DNA of 64,000 bases from Flavobacteriaceae bacterium UBA3591 (GTDB lineage Bacteria > Bacteroidota > Bacteroidia > Flavobacteriales > Flavobacteriaceae): positions 330,028 to 394,027 of the forward strand of contig DFMO01000011.1 in the NCBI GenBank assembly GCA_002375695.1. Direction: 5' to 3'. The notes under the pieces were generated by a model, which was not told the DNA's origin, made no database searches, and was given only the letters and a program-made list of their open reading frames with translations. Position 1 is the stretch's first letter. Each line of letters starts with the position of its first letter. Shown one piece after another: positions 52,234 to 60,301 of the stretch. The position numbers and the translations under genes were made by a program.

Positions 52234-53235
52234 ATGACCAAAAAGGAAGAACGCGATATTGTAATTTTAAATGAACACGTGGCGCTAGGCGATAGCAAAA
52301 CGATAGATTTCAGCATTGCGAAACTCTATACTTCTACAAAGGTTGAAATTCCTATAATTATTGAACGCTCAAAAATACCAGGGCCAACAGTTTTAATTAC
52401 AGCAGGAATACATGGCGATGAAATAAACGGGGTAGAAATTGTACGTCAACTCATTGCTCGAAAGCTCAACAAACCTAAACGCGGTACTATAATTTGTATT
52501 CCTATTTTAAACGTGTTTGGGTTCTTAAACGGCAACCGTTCCTTTCCCGATGGACGCGACCTAAATAGAGTTTTTCCCGGTACAAAAACCGGTTCGTTGG
52601 CTAGTAGGGTTGCCTATTATTTCACCAAAAAAATACTGCCACACGCAGATTATTGCCTCGATTTTCATACGGGCGGCGCCAGCCGTTTTAATGCAGCACA
52701 AATTAGAATAAAACCTGGCGATAATCAATTACTTGAATTAGCAAAGGCTTTTAACGCGCCATTTACTGTTTATTCAAACACAATTGATAAATCTTACAGA
52801 AAAACGTGTCAAAAGAAAGGTATTCCTATTCTACTTTTTGAAGGTGGAAAAAGCGCAGACAGCAACAAGCATATTGCAAAAGAAGGTGTTGATGGAATTT
52901 TACGGTTTTTAAAACACCTCGATATGCTGGACGATAAACACATACCTGCCACCCCAGAAAAACCCACTGTTATTATTGAAAAAAGCAAATGGATTCGCGC
53001 CTACCGAAGCGGATTGCTACACGTTAAAATAGACTGCAATAAACACGTTGAAAAAGGTGAGTTTTTAGCCACTATTACAGACCCCTATGGTAAAATGCGT
53101 TTTAAAGTAACAGCCCCAAACGAAGGTTATATTATAAATGTAAACCAGTCGCCAATTGTTAATCAAGGCGATGCTATTTTTCATATTTCTACCCAAAAGA
53201 CGGCAAATACCAAAGATGAAGAAATGGAGGATTAA
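52234..53235 (+). CDS. Succinylglutamate desuccinylase/aspartoacylase family zinc hydrolase
   Basis: This is a 333-aa M14-like zinc enzyme of the AstE/AspA family. The metal ligands are His60 and Glu63 in TAGIHGDEINGVE, and His145 in LDFHTGG. The substrate-binding RDLNRVFPG and the general base Glu203 in LLFEGGKS are present. The C-terminal 80 residues form a beta-barrel (RAYRSGLLHVKIDCNKHVEKGEFLATITDPYGK) like a lipoyl/biotin-type domain. Such enzymes remove acyl groups from Glu/Asp or cut C-terminal residues. Following RimK by 2 bp, it may trim glutamate tails; this is inferred from context. Confidence 0.9.
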   Translation: MTKKEERDIVILNEHVALGDSKTIDFSIAKLYTSTKVEIPIIIERSKIPGPTVLITAGIHGDEINGVEIVRQLIARKLNKPKRGTIICIPILNVFGFLNGNRSFPDGRDLNRVFPGTKTGSLASRVAYYFTKKILPHADYCLDFHTGGASRFNAAQIRIKPGDNQLLELAKAFNAPFTVYSNTIDKSYRKTCQKKGIPILLFEGGKSADSNKHIAKEGVDGILRFLKHLDMLDDKHIPATPEKPTVIIEKSKWIRAYRSGLLHVKIDCNKHVEKGEFLATITDPYGKMRFKVTAPNEGYIINVNQSPIVNQGDAIFHISTQKTANTKDEEMED

Positions 53236-53258
53236 ATTTTAAATGAAATATTACAAAA

Positions 53259-53822
53259 ATGGCAGACAAGGCTACACTGCGTATAAAATACAAAAGGCTG
53301 CGCGAGCAAATTTCTGAAGCAGCAATTAACGATATGAGTCTACAAATTGCAAATAAGGCATTAAAACTTCCTATTTGGGATAAAACGTATTATCATATTT
53401 TTCTTAGTATTTCAGAAAAAAAAGAAGTGAATACCGATTATTTACTTCACATTTTACAAGGAAGGGACAAAAGTGTGGTAATCTCAAAATCTGACTTTAC
53501 AACGGGCCAAATGGATCATTATTTGCTGCAAGAGAACACGGTTTTAAAAACTTCAAAATACGGCATTCCCGAGCCAGTTTCTGGAATTAAACTTCCGCCC
53601 GAAACTATTGAAGTAATTTTTGTTCCGCTTTTAGCTTACGATAAAAATGGCCATAGAATTGGCTATGGCAAAGGCTTTTATGATCGTTTTTTAAGTAACT
53701 GTACTAAAAAAACTGTATTTGTAGGATTGTCTTTTTTTAAACCAGAACCCGAGATATTTAATGAAAGCACCGATATACCTTTAAATTATTGTGTTACTCC
53801 TAAAGAAATTGTGGTTTTTTAA
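53259..53822 (+). CDS. 5-formyltetrahydrofolate cyclo-ligase
   Basis: This 187-aa enzyme uses ATP to convert 5-formyl-THF to 5,10-methenyl-THF, rescuing the stored folate form. It has the N-terminal basic helix (KATLRIKYKRLREQIS), FLSISEKKEVNTDYLL, KYGIPEPVSG, and the signature VPLLAYDKNGHRIGYGKGFYDRFL for ATP/Mg binding. It starts 23 bp after the AstE-type gene on the same strand. This may be simple read-through rather than a shared pathway. The length is normal for the family. Confidence 0.93.
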   Translation: MADKATLRIKYKRLREQISEAAINDMSLQIANKALKLPIWDKTYYHIFLSISEKKEVNTDYLLHILQGRDKSVVISKSDFTTGQMDHYLLQENTVLKTSKYGIPEPVSGIKLPPETIEVIFVPLLAYDKNGHRIGYGKGFYDRFLSNCTKKTVFVGLSFFKPEPEIFNESTDIPLNYCVTPKEIVVF

Positions 53823-53876
53823 AAATAGGCTGTTATCTTTATAAAATAATAGTAATTCTCATAAAAATTAAAAACA

Positions 53877-54161
53877 ATGGAAACAACTAACCAACCCATG
53901 GGAACTCCACCAGACAACAATCTGGTTTGGGCAATTTTATGTACTGTATTTTGCTGCTTGCCCTTAGGTATTGTATCAATTATTTACGCATCAAAAGTAA
54001 AAGAACGATGGGCGCAAGGCGATTATCAAGGTGCTCAAGAAGCAGCAGACGATGCTAAAAAGTGGGCCATTTGGGGTGCTGCATCGGCAGTAATTTTAGG
54101 AATTCTTTACGTATTATTAGTAGTTGTAATTGGCATAGGTGGCACTTTTGCAGGATTCTAA
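53877..54161 (+). CDS. CD225/dispanin family membrane protein
   Basis: This is a 94-aa protein with two hydrophobic segments. The first (NNLVWAILCTVFCCLPLGIVSIIYASKV) carries the CD225 core CCLPLGIVSIIYASKVKERWAQGDYQGAQEAADDAKKWA, in which the re-entrant helix is followed by a basic/acidic loop. The second (AVILGILYVLLVVVIGIGGTF) is the transmembrane anchor. CD225 proteins are widespread, and in bacteria their function is not established. Its 3' end overlaps the start of the DUF2752 gene by 23 bp, so the two are expressed together. Confidence 0.88.
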   Translation: METTNQPMGTPPDNNLVWAILCTVFCCLPLGIVSIIYASKVKERWAQGDYQGAQEAADDAKKWAIWGAASAVILGILYVLLVVVIGIGGTFAGF

Positions 54162-54567
54162 TAAATATTTAAAAATAGGCCTCATTCTTTTTTTGGGTGG
54201 GGTCTTTTTCTGGCTGTACTACAACTATAATCCGGCCGAAAATTCTTTTTTTATACCGTGTCCCTTTCATTATGCTACCGGCCTTCACTGTCCCGGCTGT
54301 GGCTCACAACGCGCAATTCATCTAATTTTTAAGGGAGATATATTAGGCGCTTTTCGGTTTAATCCGTTACTGGTTTTAACCCTACCCATTGTTATTTACG
54401 GTTTATCAATAACAATATTAAATTGGGTTTTTAAAACCAAGTATCGCTTTAAATTGTTTTACAGCAAACTATTTATCTTCGGTTATTTTGGATTGGCGAT
54501 TTTATACTGGGTTTTGCGCAACATAGATAGCTATCCTTTTACTCTGCTCGCCCCTTCGGGAACTTAA
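54139..54567 (+). CDS. DUF2752 family membrane protein
   Basis: This is a 142-aa membrane protein with three helices. The signature FIPCPFHYATGLHCPGCGSQRAIHLIFKGDILGAFRFNPLLV lies between helices 1 and 2, with two cysteine pairs (CPF...HCPGCG) that may bind metal or form a disulfide. The start is a GTG at 54139, 23 bp inside the preceding CD225 gene (a TTG three codons later is an alternative). DUF2752 genes often neighbour CD225-type genes in Bacteroidota; the function is unknown. It converges with lspA, only 3 bp apart. Confidence 0.87.
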   Translation: MALLQDSNKYLKIGLILFLGGVFFWLYYNYNPAENSFFIPCPFHYATGLHCPGCGSQRAIHLIFKGDILGAFRFNPLLVLTLPIVIYGLSITILNWVFKTKYRFKLFYSKLFIFGYFGLAILYWVLRNIDSYPFTLLAPSGT

Positions 54568-54570
54568 CTA

Positions 54571-55179
54571 TTAGGCAGTTTCCTTCTTCGGAAATGCTTT
54601 TTTATTAAAAATGAGTAACAAAATTACGCCTACGCTAATTGCCGTATCTGCAATATTGAAAACAGGATCGAAAAACGTAAAATACTGTCCGCCCCAAAAT
54701 GGAATCCATTCAGGCAACACACCTCCATAAAGTGGAAAATATAGCATATCTACTACTTTCCCGTGAAACAAGGTTCCGTAACCACCACCTTCTGGAAATA
54801 AGGTAGCAACTTGTTGATGACTGTCGTTAAATATAATGCTATAAAATACAGAGTCTATAATATTACCCAACGCGCCTGCAAATATAAGAGCGATACAAAA
54901 TATAAGTATGCGAGGCATGTTTTTACGTACCGAATCCCATAACCAGTAGCCAATACCGCCAATGGCAACAATTCTAAAAAGCGTTAAAAATAGTTTCCCG
55001 TATTCGCCAGGAATTTTAGCGCCCCACGCCATCCCTTCATTTTCTACAAATAGTATTCGAAACCAGTTAAAAACACGAATTTCTTCGCCTAAAACAAAGT
55101 TTGTTTTTATATAAAATTTAGAAACTTGATCTATAATTAAAATCAAGATAATTATTAGCGTGGCTTTTTTTAGGCTCAT
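54571..55179 (-). CDS. lspA: Lipoprotein signal peptidase
   Basis: LspA is the inner-membrane aspartic peptidase that removes the signal peptide from lipoproteins. The protein is 202 aa, longer than E. coli LspA, as is common in Bacteroidota. Four helices are visible. The catalytic aspartates are in LGNIIDSVFYS and FNIADTAISVG, and FVENEGMAWG is the first conserved block. A loop of about 45 residues (SHQQVATLFPEGGGYGTLFHGKVVDMLYFPLYGG) sits before the second Asp. It is downstream of the ileS-dksA pair on the same strand, but a terminator intervenes, so it has its own promoter. Confidence 0.95.
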   Translation of the reverse strand: MSLKKATLIIILILIIDQVSKFYIKTNFVLGEEIRVFNWFRILFVENEGMAWGAKIPGEYGKLFLTLFRIVAIGGIGYWLWDSVRKNMPRILIFCIALIFAGALGNIIDSVFYSIIFNDSHQQVATLFPEGGGYGTLFHGKVVDMLYFPLYGGVLPEWIPFWGGQYFTFFDPVFNIADTAISVGVILLLIFNKKAFPKKETA

Positions 55180-55258
55180 AGTTTATTTTGGCTTTTTACA
55201 TCGAAAATAAATAATGAATAATTTAAAAAGCAATTAACATTATTACGTAAAAGCGCTG

Positions 55259-55266
55259 CAAAAATA
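55259..55266 (-). promoter_or_regulatory. Possible -7 box upstream of lspA
   Basis: On the minus strand TATTTTTG matches TAnnTTTG, 80 bp upstream of the lspA start. No TTG at normal -33 spacing was seen. Confidence 0.4.
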
Positions 55267-55374
55267 GCAATATTATTTGGTTTGTTGAAGGTTAATATTT
55301 AAGAGATGAAGATTTAAAAATTCAACTAAAAAAAATTGTAAAATGATCAATTTTCGAGCTAATTTTTAAAATAA

Positions 55375-55400
55375 AAAACCCCAACTAATGTTGGGGTTTT
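55375..55400 (-). terminator. Terminator after the dksA-like gene
   Basis: An 11-bp stem, AAAACCCCAAC (55375-55385) with GTTGGGGTTTT (55390-55400), and a 4-nt loop lie about 50 bp beyond the DksA-like stop codon; the A tract gives a T run on the minus strand. Confidence 0.82.
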
Positions 55401-55447
55401 TAACAATACAATAAAAATGTGTTATTTATACTATGGGGAATACGCAA

Positions 55448-55831
55448 TTACTTTTGTAAATTTTTAGCCTCAATGCTAAGTGTTGCGTGTGGCACTAATT
55501 TTAAGCGTTCTTTATTAATTAGCTTTCCAGTTACACGACATACACCATAGGTTTTATTTTCAATACGCACTAACGCATTTTTAAGGTCGCGAATAAATTT
55601 TTCTTGTCGAATTGCCAATTGCGAATTCGCCTCTTTACTCATCACCTCACTACCTTCATCAAATGCTTTAAATGTTGGCGAAGTGTCGTCTGTACCGTTA
55701 TTACTATCGTTTTTATATGAGCTTTGAATAAGCTCTAATTGCTCTGTGGCTTTTCTTATTTTTTCGTTTAAAAGTGCTCTAAACTCTTCCAGCTCTGCGT
55801 CTGAATATCTAACTCTTTCTGTTTCTCCCAT
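55448..55831 (-). CDS. TraR/DksA family protein with degenerate zinc finger
   Basis: This is a 127-aa protein of the DksA/TraR family, which binds RNA polymerase through the secondary channel. The N-terminal helical coiled-coil (about residues 8-95: YSDAELEEFRALLNEKIRKATEQLELI, NSQLAIRQEKFIRDLKNALVRIENKTYG) is followed by the C-terminal finger region CRVTGKLINKERLKLVPHATLS. Only Cys98 of the four zinc cysteines remains; the rest are Thr or other residues. This cysteine-poor form is the usual one in Flavobacteria. It starts 2 bp beyond the ileS stop and is co-transcribed with it. Confidence 0.9.
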   Translation of the reverse strand: MGETERVRYSDAELEEFRALLNEKIRKATEQLELIQSSYKNDSNNGTDDTSPTFKAFDEGSEVMSKEANSQLAIRQEKFIRDLKNALVRIENKTYGVCRVTGKLINKERLKLVPHATLSIEAKNLQK

Positions 55832-55833
55832 AA

Positions 55834-58800
55834 TTAATATTTTTTAATACTTATAAGTGTTTCAATCTCGTCGAATGCAATTTCTGTACCCTTTTCAATA
55901 TTGGGTTGAAATTGTAAAACCGCTGTCAATGTTTCCTCTTTAATATACTGTAAGTTTTGATTAACTGCCAACTCTAACACTTTATTATTTTTAAGAGCTA
56001 CTTCTATTTTGTTTGTCACTTCAAAACCACTGTCTTTTCTAAGGTTTTGAATTCGGTTTACAAGTTCTCGAGCAATCCCTTCATTTTTTAACTCGGGTGT
56101 AATAGTTACATCGAGTGCAACAGTTACCCCATTTGCGTTAGCAACTAACCAACCCTCAATATCTTGCGAGCTAATTATTACATCTTCAGGCGCCAATGTA
56201 ACACTTTTTTCGTTAATAAAAACTGATATTTCACCCTCTTTTTCCAAAGTGTTTATTTGACTTTGATCAAAGTTTGAAATAGCAGCTGCCACGGCCTTCA
56301 TCTCTTTTCCAAAGCGTGGTCCCAGCGCCTTAAAGTTTGGTTTTATTTGTTTTACTAACAGTCCGGAGCCTTCGTCAATAAGCTCAATTTCCTTTACGTT
56401 CACTTCGCTTTTAATTAATTCTGAAACGGCTAAAATTTCTTCCTTTTCAGAATCTTCTAAAACCGGAATCATTATTTTTTGCAAAGGCTGACGAACCTTT
56501 ATTTTTTCTTTTTGTCGCAATGAAAGCACTAAAGACGAAATTGTTTGTGCTTTCTGCATTTTATGCTCTAATTTTTTATCAATGAACGTGGCATCTGCCT
56601 TTGGAAAATTGGTTAAATGTACCGATGCTTTTTTATCTTTTGATGTTCCTTGAGTTAAATCTTTGTAAAGCCTATCCATAAAGAACGGCGCTACAGGAGC
56701 ACTTAACTTCGCAACAGTTTCTAAACAAGTATACAGCGTTTGGTAGGCCGAAATTTTATCATTGTTATAACTGCCTTTCCAGTATCTTCTTCTACTTAAA
56801 CGTACAAACCAATTACTTAAATTTTCTTGAACAAATTCTGAAATAGCACGCGTTGCCTTAGTAGGTTCGTAATCGGCATAATATTCATCTACTTTTTGGA
56901 TTAGGGTGTGCAATTCTGAAAGTATCCAACGATCAATTTCTGGCCGATCCTCCAGCGGAAGATTTTCTTCAATATACTCAAAATTATCTAGATTGGCATA
57001 CAAACTAAAGAAACTATAGGTATTATACAGGGTCCCGAAGAATTTGTTGCGTATCTCAGAAATTCCGTCTTGATCAAACTTTAAGTTATCCCAAGGATTG
57101 GCATTGCTAATCATATACCAGCGGGTAGCATCGGGGCCATAAACATCGAGTGTCTCAAAAGGATCTACCGCGTTACCAAGGCGTTTACTCATTTTTTGAC
57201 CGTTTTTATCTAAAACTAAGCCATTAGACACAACATTTTTATATGCTACATCGTCAAAAATCATAGTAGCAATGGCGTGCAGTGTATAAAACCATCCTCG
57301 AGTTTGGTCCACACCTTCGGCAATAAAATCGGCTTTACGCCACGTGTTTTCAACTTTTTCTTTATTTTCAAAAGGGTAATGCCACTGTGCATACGGCATA
57401 CTTCCACTGTCAAACCAAACATCTATCAAATCGGCTTCGCGCTTCATTGGTTTGCCGCTTGGCGATACTAGGGTAATAGCATCTACAATATTTTTATGCA
57501 GGTCTATTTTTGCATAGTTTTCTTCAGAAAAATCGCCAACTTTAAATTCTTCAAAAATGTCGTTTTCCATCAATCCGGCAGCGACAGACTTTTGCATTTC
57601 AGCTTTTAATTCTTCAACCGAACCTATAATAATTTCTTCTTTTCCATCTTCGGTTCGCCAAATTGGCAACGGAATTCCCCAATAACGCGATCGCGAAAGA
57701 TTCCAATCGTTTGCATTTGCAAGCCAGTTGCCAAAACGACCTTCGCCCGTTGCTTTTGGTTTCCAATTAATTTCTTTGTTTAGTTCGTGCATTCTATCTC
57801 TAAACTCGGTAACCTTAATAAACCAAGAATCTAACGGATAGTATAAAATTGGTTTATCGGTACGCCAGCAATTAGGGTAGCTATGCAGATATTTCTCTAC
57901 TTTAAACGCCTTATTTTCGGTTTTTAGTTTAATAGCAATTTCAACATCTACAGATTTTTCGGGAGCTTCGGCATCATCGTAATATTCGTTCTTAACATAT
58001 TTCCCTGCCAAATCTTTCATTTCTGGTCGAAATTTTCCTTGTAGATCTACTAAAGGAACCAGGTTGCCATTTTCATCTTTTACAAGCATTGGTGGAATTT
58101 CAGGCTCTGCCTCTTTTGCTACTTTGGCATCGTCTGCCCCAAAAGTTGGCGCGGTATGTACGATACCAGTACCATCTTCGGTTGTAACAAAATCGCCCGC
58201 AATGATTCTAAAAGCGTTTTCAGGATTGTTATAAGGTTTTACATAATCTAGCAATTGCTCATAACGGATGTCCAATAAATCGGCACCTTTAAACTCCTTG
58301 ACAATAAAATACGGTATTACCTTATCACCCTGTTTAAAGGCTTCTAAGGACTCCTCATTAGGTTTTTCTTCAAATTTTTTGGAAAATTGACTCGCAACCA
58401 GGTTTTTAGCTAAAATTACATTTATGGGTTGAAAAGTGTATTGGTTAAAAGTTTTCACCAAAACATAGTCTATCTTAGACCCTACGGTTAGCGCGGTATT
58501 GCTAGGAAGCGTCCAAGGTGTGGTGGTCCAAGCAAGGAACCAAATATTATTAGAAACTTCGGCTAAAAAATCTGGAAGCGACTCTGCTACTGCTTTAAAT
58601 TGCGCTACCACCGTGGTATCTGTAATATCTTGGTAAGTTCCTGGTTGGTTAAGCTCGTGCGAACTTAAACCAGTCCCCGCCTTTGGCGAGTAGGGCTGAA
58701 TGGTATACCCTTTATAAATTAAATCTTTATTGTAAATTTCTTTAAGCAGGTACCATACAGTTTCCATGTATTTTGGCTTATAGGTAACGTATGGGTCTTC

Positions 58801-59238
58801 CATATCTACCCAATACCCTGCTCTTTCGGTAAGGTTATTCCAAACATCGGTATAACGCATTACTGCTTTTTTACAAGCTGCGTTGTATTCTTCGACCGTA
58901 ATTTTTTTACCAATATCTTCTTTTGTAATACCCAATTCTTTTTCTACGCCAAGTTCTATTGGCAAACCGTGCGTATCCCAACCTGCTTTTCGGTCTACCT
59001 TATAGCCCTTTTGGGTTTTATAACGACAAAAAATATCTTTAATAGCCCGTGCCATTACGTGGTGAATTCCTGGGAGTCCGTTTGCAGAAGGTGGGCCTTC
59101 AAAAAACACAAATGGTTCTGCCTCTTGGCGAATAGAAATACTTTGCTCAAAAATGTTTTCTTTTTTCCAAAAGTCTAGTATCTCGTCTGCCAATTTTGGG
59201 AGGTCAAGCCCTTTGTATTCTTTAAATTTTGTGCTCAT
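55834..59238 (-). CDS. ileS: Isoleucine-tRNA ligase
   Basis: This is the class I synthetase that charges tRNA-Ile. It is 1134 aa, longer than E. coli IleS and in the size range of the eukaryote-like type 2. The HIGH-type motif reads GLPGIHHVMARAIKD with GIHH at residues 57-60, and KMSKR is in KNGQKMSKRLGNAVDP. The editing domain (TTTPWTLPSNTALTVG, TAPTFGADDAKVA) and the tryptophan-rich YWGIPLPIWRTEDGKEE are intact, as are ADLIDVWFDSGSMPYAQWHYPF and EGVDQTRGWFYTLHAI. The C-terminal anticodon-binding region is present. It is upstream of dksA and lspA. Confidence 0.97.
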   Translation of the reverse strand: MSTKFKEYKGLDLPKLADEILDFWKKENIFEQSISIRQEAEPFVFFEGPPSANGLPGIHHVMARAIKDIFCRYKTQKGYKVDRKAGWDTHGLPIELGVEKELGITKEDIGKKITVEEYNAACKKAVMRYTDVWNNLTERAGYWVDMEDPYVTYKPKYMETVWYLLKEIYNKDLIYKGYTIQPYSPKAGTGLSSHELNQPGTYQDITDTTVVAQFKAVAESLPDFLAEVSNNIWFLAWTTTPWTLPSNTALTVGSKIDYVLVKTFNQYTFQPINVILAKNLVASQFSKKFEEKPNEESLEAFKQGDKVIPYFIVKEFKGADLLDIRYEQLLDYVKPYNNPENAFRIIAGDFVTTEDGTGIVHTAPTFGADDAKVAKEAEPEIPPMLVKDENGNLVPLVDLQGKFRPEMKDLAGKYVKNEYYDDAEAPEKSVDVEIAIKLKTENKAFKVEKYLHSYPNCWRTDKPILYYPLDSWFIKVTEFRDRMHELNKEINWKPKATGEGRFGNWLANANDWNLSRSRYWGIPLPIWRTEDGKEEIIIGSVEELKAEMQKSVAAGLMENDIFEEFKVGDFSEENYAKIDLHKNIVDAITLVSPSGKPMKREADLIDVWFDSGSMPYAQWHYPFENKEKVENTWRKADFIAEGVDQTRGWFYTLHAIATMIFDDVAYKNVVSNGLVLDKNGQKMSKRLGNAVDPFETLDVYGPDATRWYMISNANPWDNLKFDQDGISEIRNKFFGTLYNTYSFFSLYANLDNFEYIEENLPLEDRPEIDRWILSELHTLIQKVDEYYADYEPTKATRAISEFVQENLSNWFVRLSRRRYWKGSYNNDKISAYQTLYTCLETVAKLSAPVAPFFMDRLYKDLTQGTSKDKKASVHLTNFPKADATFIDKKLEHKMQKAQTISSLVLSLRQKEKIKVRQPLQKIMIPVLEDSEKEEILAVSELIKSEVNVKEIELIDEGSGLLVKQIKPNFKALGPRFGKEMKAVAAAISNFDQSQINTLEKEGEISVFINEKSVTLAPEDVIISSQDIEGWLVANANGVTVALDVTITPELKNEGIARELVNRIQNLRKDSGFEVTNKIEVALKNNKVLELAVNQNLQYIKEETLTAVLQFQPNIEKGTEIAFDEIETLISIKKY

Positions 59239-59263
59239 AATATGGGTATTACAATAAAGTGTG

Positions 59264-59271
59264 CAAAAGTA
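59264..59271 (-). promoter_or_regulatory. Probable -7 box of ileS
   Basis: On the minus strand TACTTTTG matches TAnnTTTG exactly, 26 bp upstream of the ileS ATG. No clear -33 TTG was found. Confidence 0.45.
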
Positions 59272-59369
59272 ATGTTTTTTGAAGAAAAATTAAGGTATAC
59301 TGTTCGCTGAGTTAAATAATATATTAAGCTTAAAAACTTATAATTAAGTGATGTAACTTATTTATATAA

Positions 59370-59399
59370 AAAAAGCTACCATTACAATGGTAGCTTTTT
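59370..59399 (-). terminator. Terminator after the 59421 lipoprotein gene
   Basis: A 14-bp inverted repeat, AAAAAGCTACCATT (59370-59383) with AATGGTAGCTTTTT (59386-59399), has a 2-nt centre, so in practice the innermost pairs open. It lies about 20 bp after the stop codon. Confidence 0.78.
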
Positions 59400-59420
59400 C
59401 ATGTAATTGCAGGTTTAATT

Positions 59421-59930
59421 TTACTTTGTAAATCGAATTTCTTCGTTATAAACTGTATTGTCGCCGTTGGGCTCAACAACTGTTTCTTCGTGTTTAACAG
59501 TAAAACCTGTAGGGCTCCAATTGCTTACCGCATACAGCATTCCGTCAATTATAATTTGCGATGCTGCAGCATTTACGGTGTATGAAATAGGTTCGTTATC
59601 TAAATCAATAATGTACGTATCAGTATTTGTTTGGTTGCCTTGGGTTACCGTTTCGGTAACTCGATATGTGCCGTCAATAGTTCCTTGATTGTTAGATGCA
59701 AATATTATATTCATATTAAAAGTATCTCCCACCGAAGTAGTAGTAGTAATAACGTCAAACCCGTTTACATCTACCGTTTCAACTTCTTTACTTTGAAAAT
59801 ACACAACGTTATATGTTCCGGTAAGATTAGCTTGATTAAAAGCGTAAACATTGTTATTATCATCGTCGCTGCTACAGCTAACGGCTGCAATGGCTAAGGC
59901 GAAAAGAAAAAACAATTTTGATAATTTCAT
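59421..59930 (-). CDS. Hypothetical lipoprotein (lipocalin-like)
   Basis: This is a 169-aa lipoprotein with lipobox IAAVSC (Cys19), followed by an acidic tether SSDDDNNN. The mature part is a run of beta strands beginning FNQANLTGTYNVVYFQSKEV, then TFNMNIIFASNNQGTIDGTYRVTETV, and ending FTVKHEETVVEPNGDNTVYNEEIRF. The LTGTY-W/Y start and strand pattern resemble lipocalin-like domains common in flavobacterial lipoproteins. No ligand can be named. It is monocistronic, leftward, with a terminator. Confidence 0.8.
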   Translation of the reverse strand: MKLSKLFFLFALAIAAVSCSSDDDNNNVYAFNQANLTGTYNVVYFQSKEVETVDVNGFDVITTTTSVGDTFNMNIIFASNNQGTIDGTYRVTETVTQGNQTNTDTYIIDLDNEPISYTVNAAASQIIIDGMLYAVSNWSPTGFTVKHEETVVEPNGDNTVYNEEIRFTK

Positions 59931-60301
59931 AATTTCAGTTTTTAAATTTTTTTTGCGAATATAGCACGATTTCAGGAATTAACACACTTCAAGTGAATTT
60001 ATTACAAATAATAATTTAAAAGTAAAATCCTAATTATTTAGTGGTTTTTATAAACTTCTGCTAAGATATATATTAATTCTTTTTAAATGTTTCTTTTTCA
60101 AAATATTGAATTACAAAAACCCGTCTTTATATTTTAAAGAAGGCCGTGTTATTTCTATATGTTTTCGAGTGCTTAATTTAAGACTATCTTTATATTTGTA
60201 CTTATTTTTTGGAAAAATTTCTTCCAGGATTTTAAAATATTTCTGTTTCTACTTTATAATATGAATAGAAATTCATCCTTATTTTACTAAATAAGTTACT
60301 A
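59931..60301. other. Intergenic region between the lipoprotein gene and dsbD
   Basis: About 370 bp of very AT-rich sequence between divergent genes. TATATTTG at 60191-60198 matches the -7 consensus and would give a dsbD leader of about 95 nt; the -33 element is weak. No coding frame, repeat or strong hairpin was seen. Confidence 0.45.
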
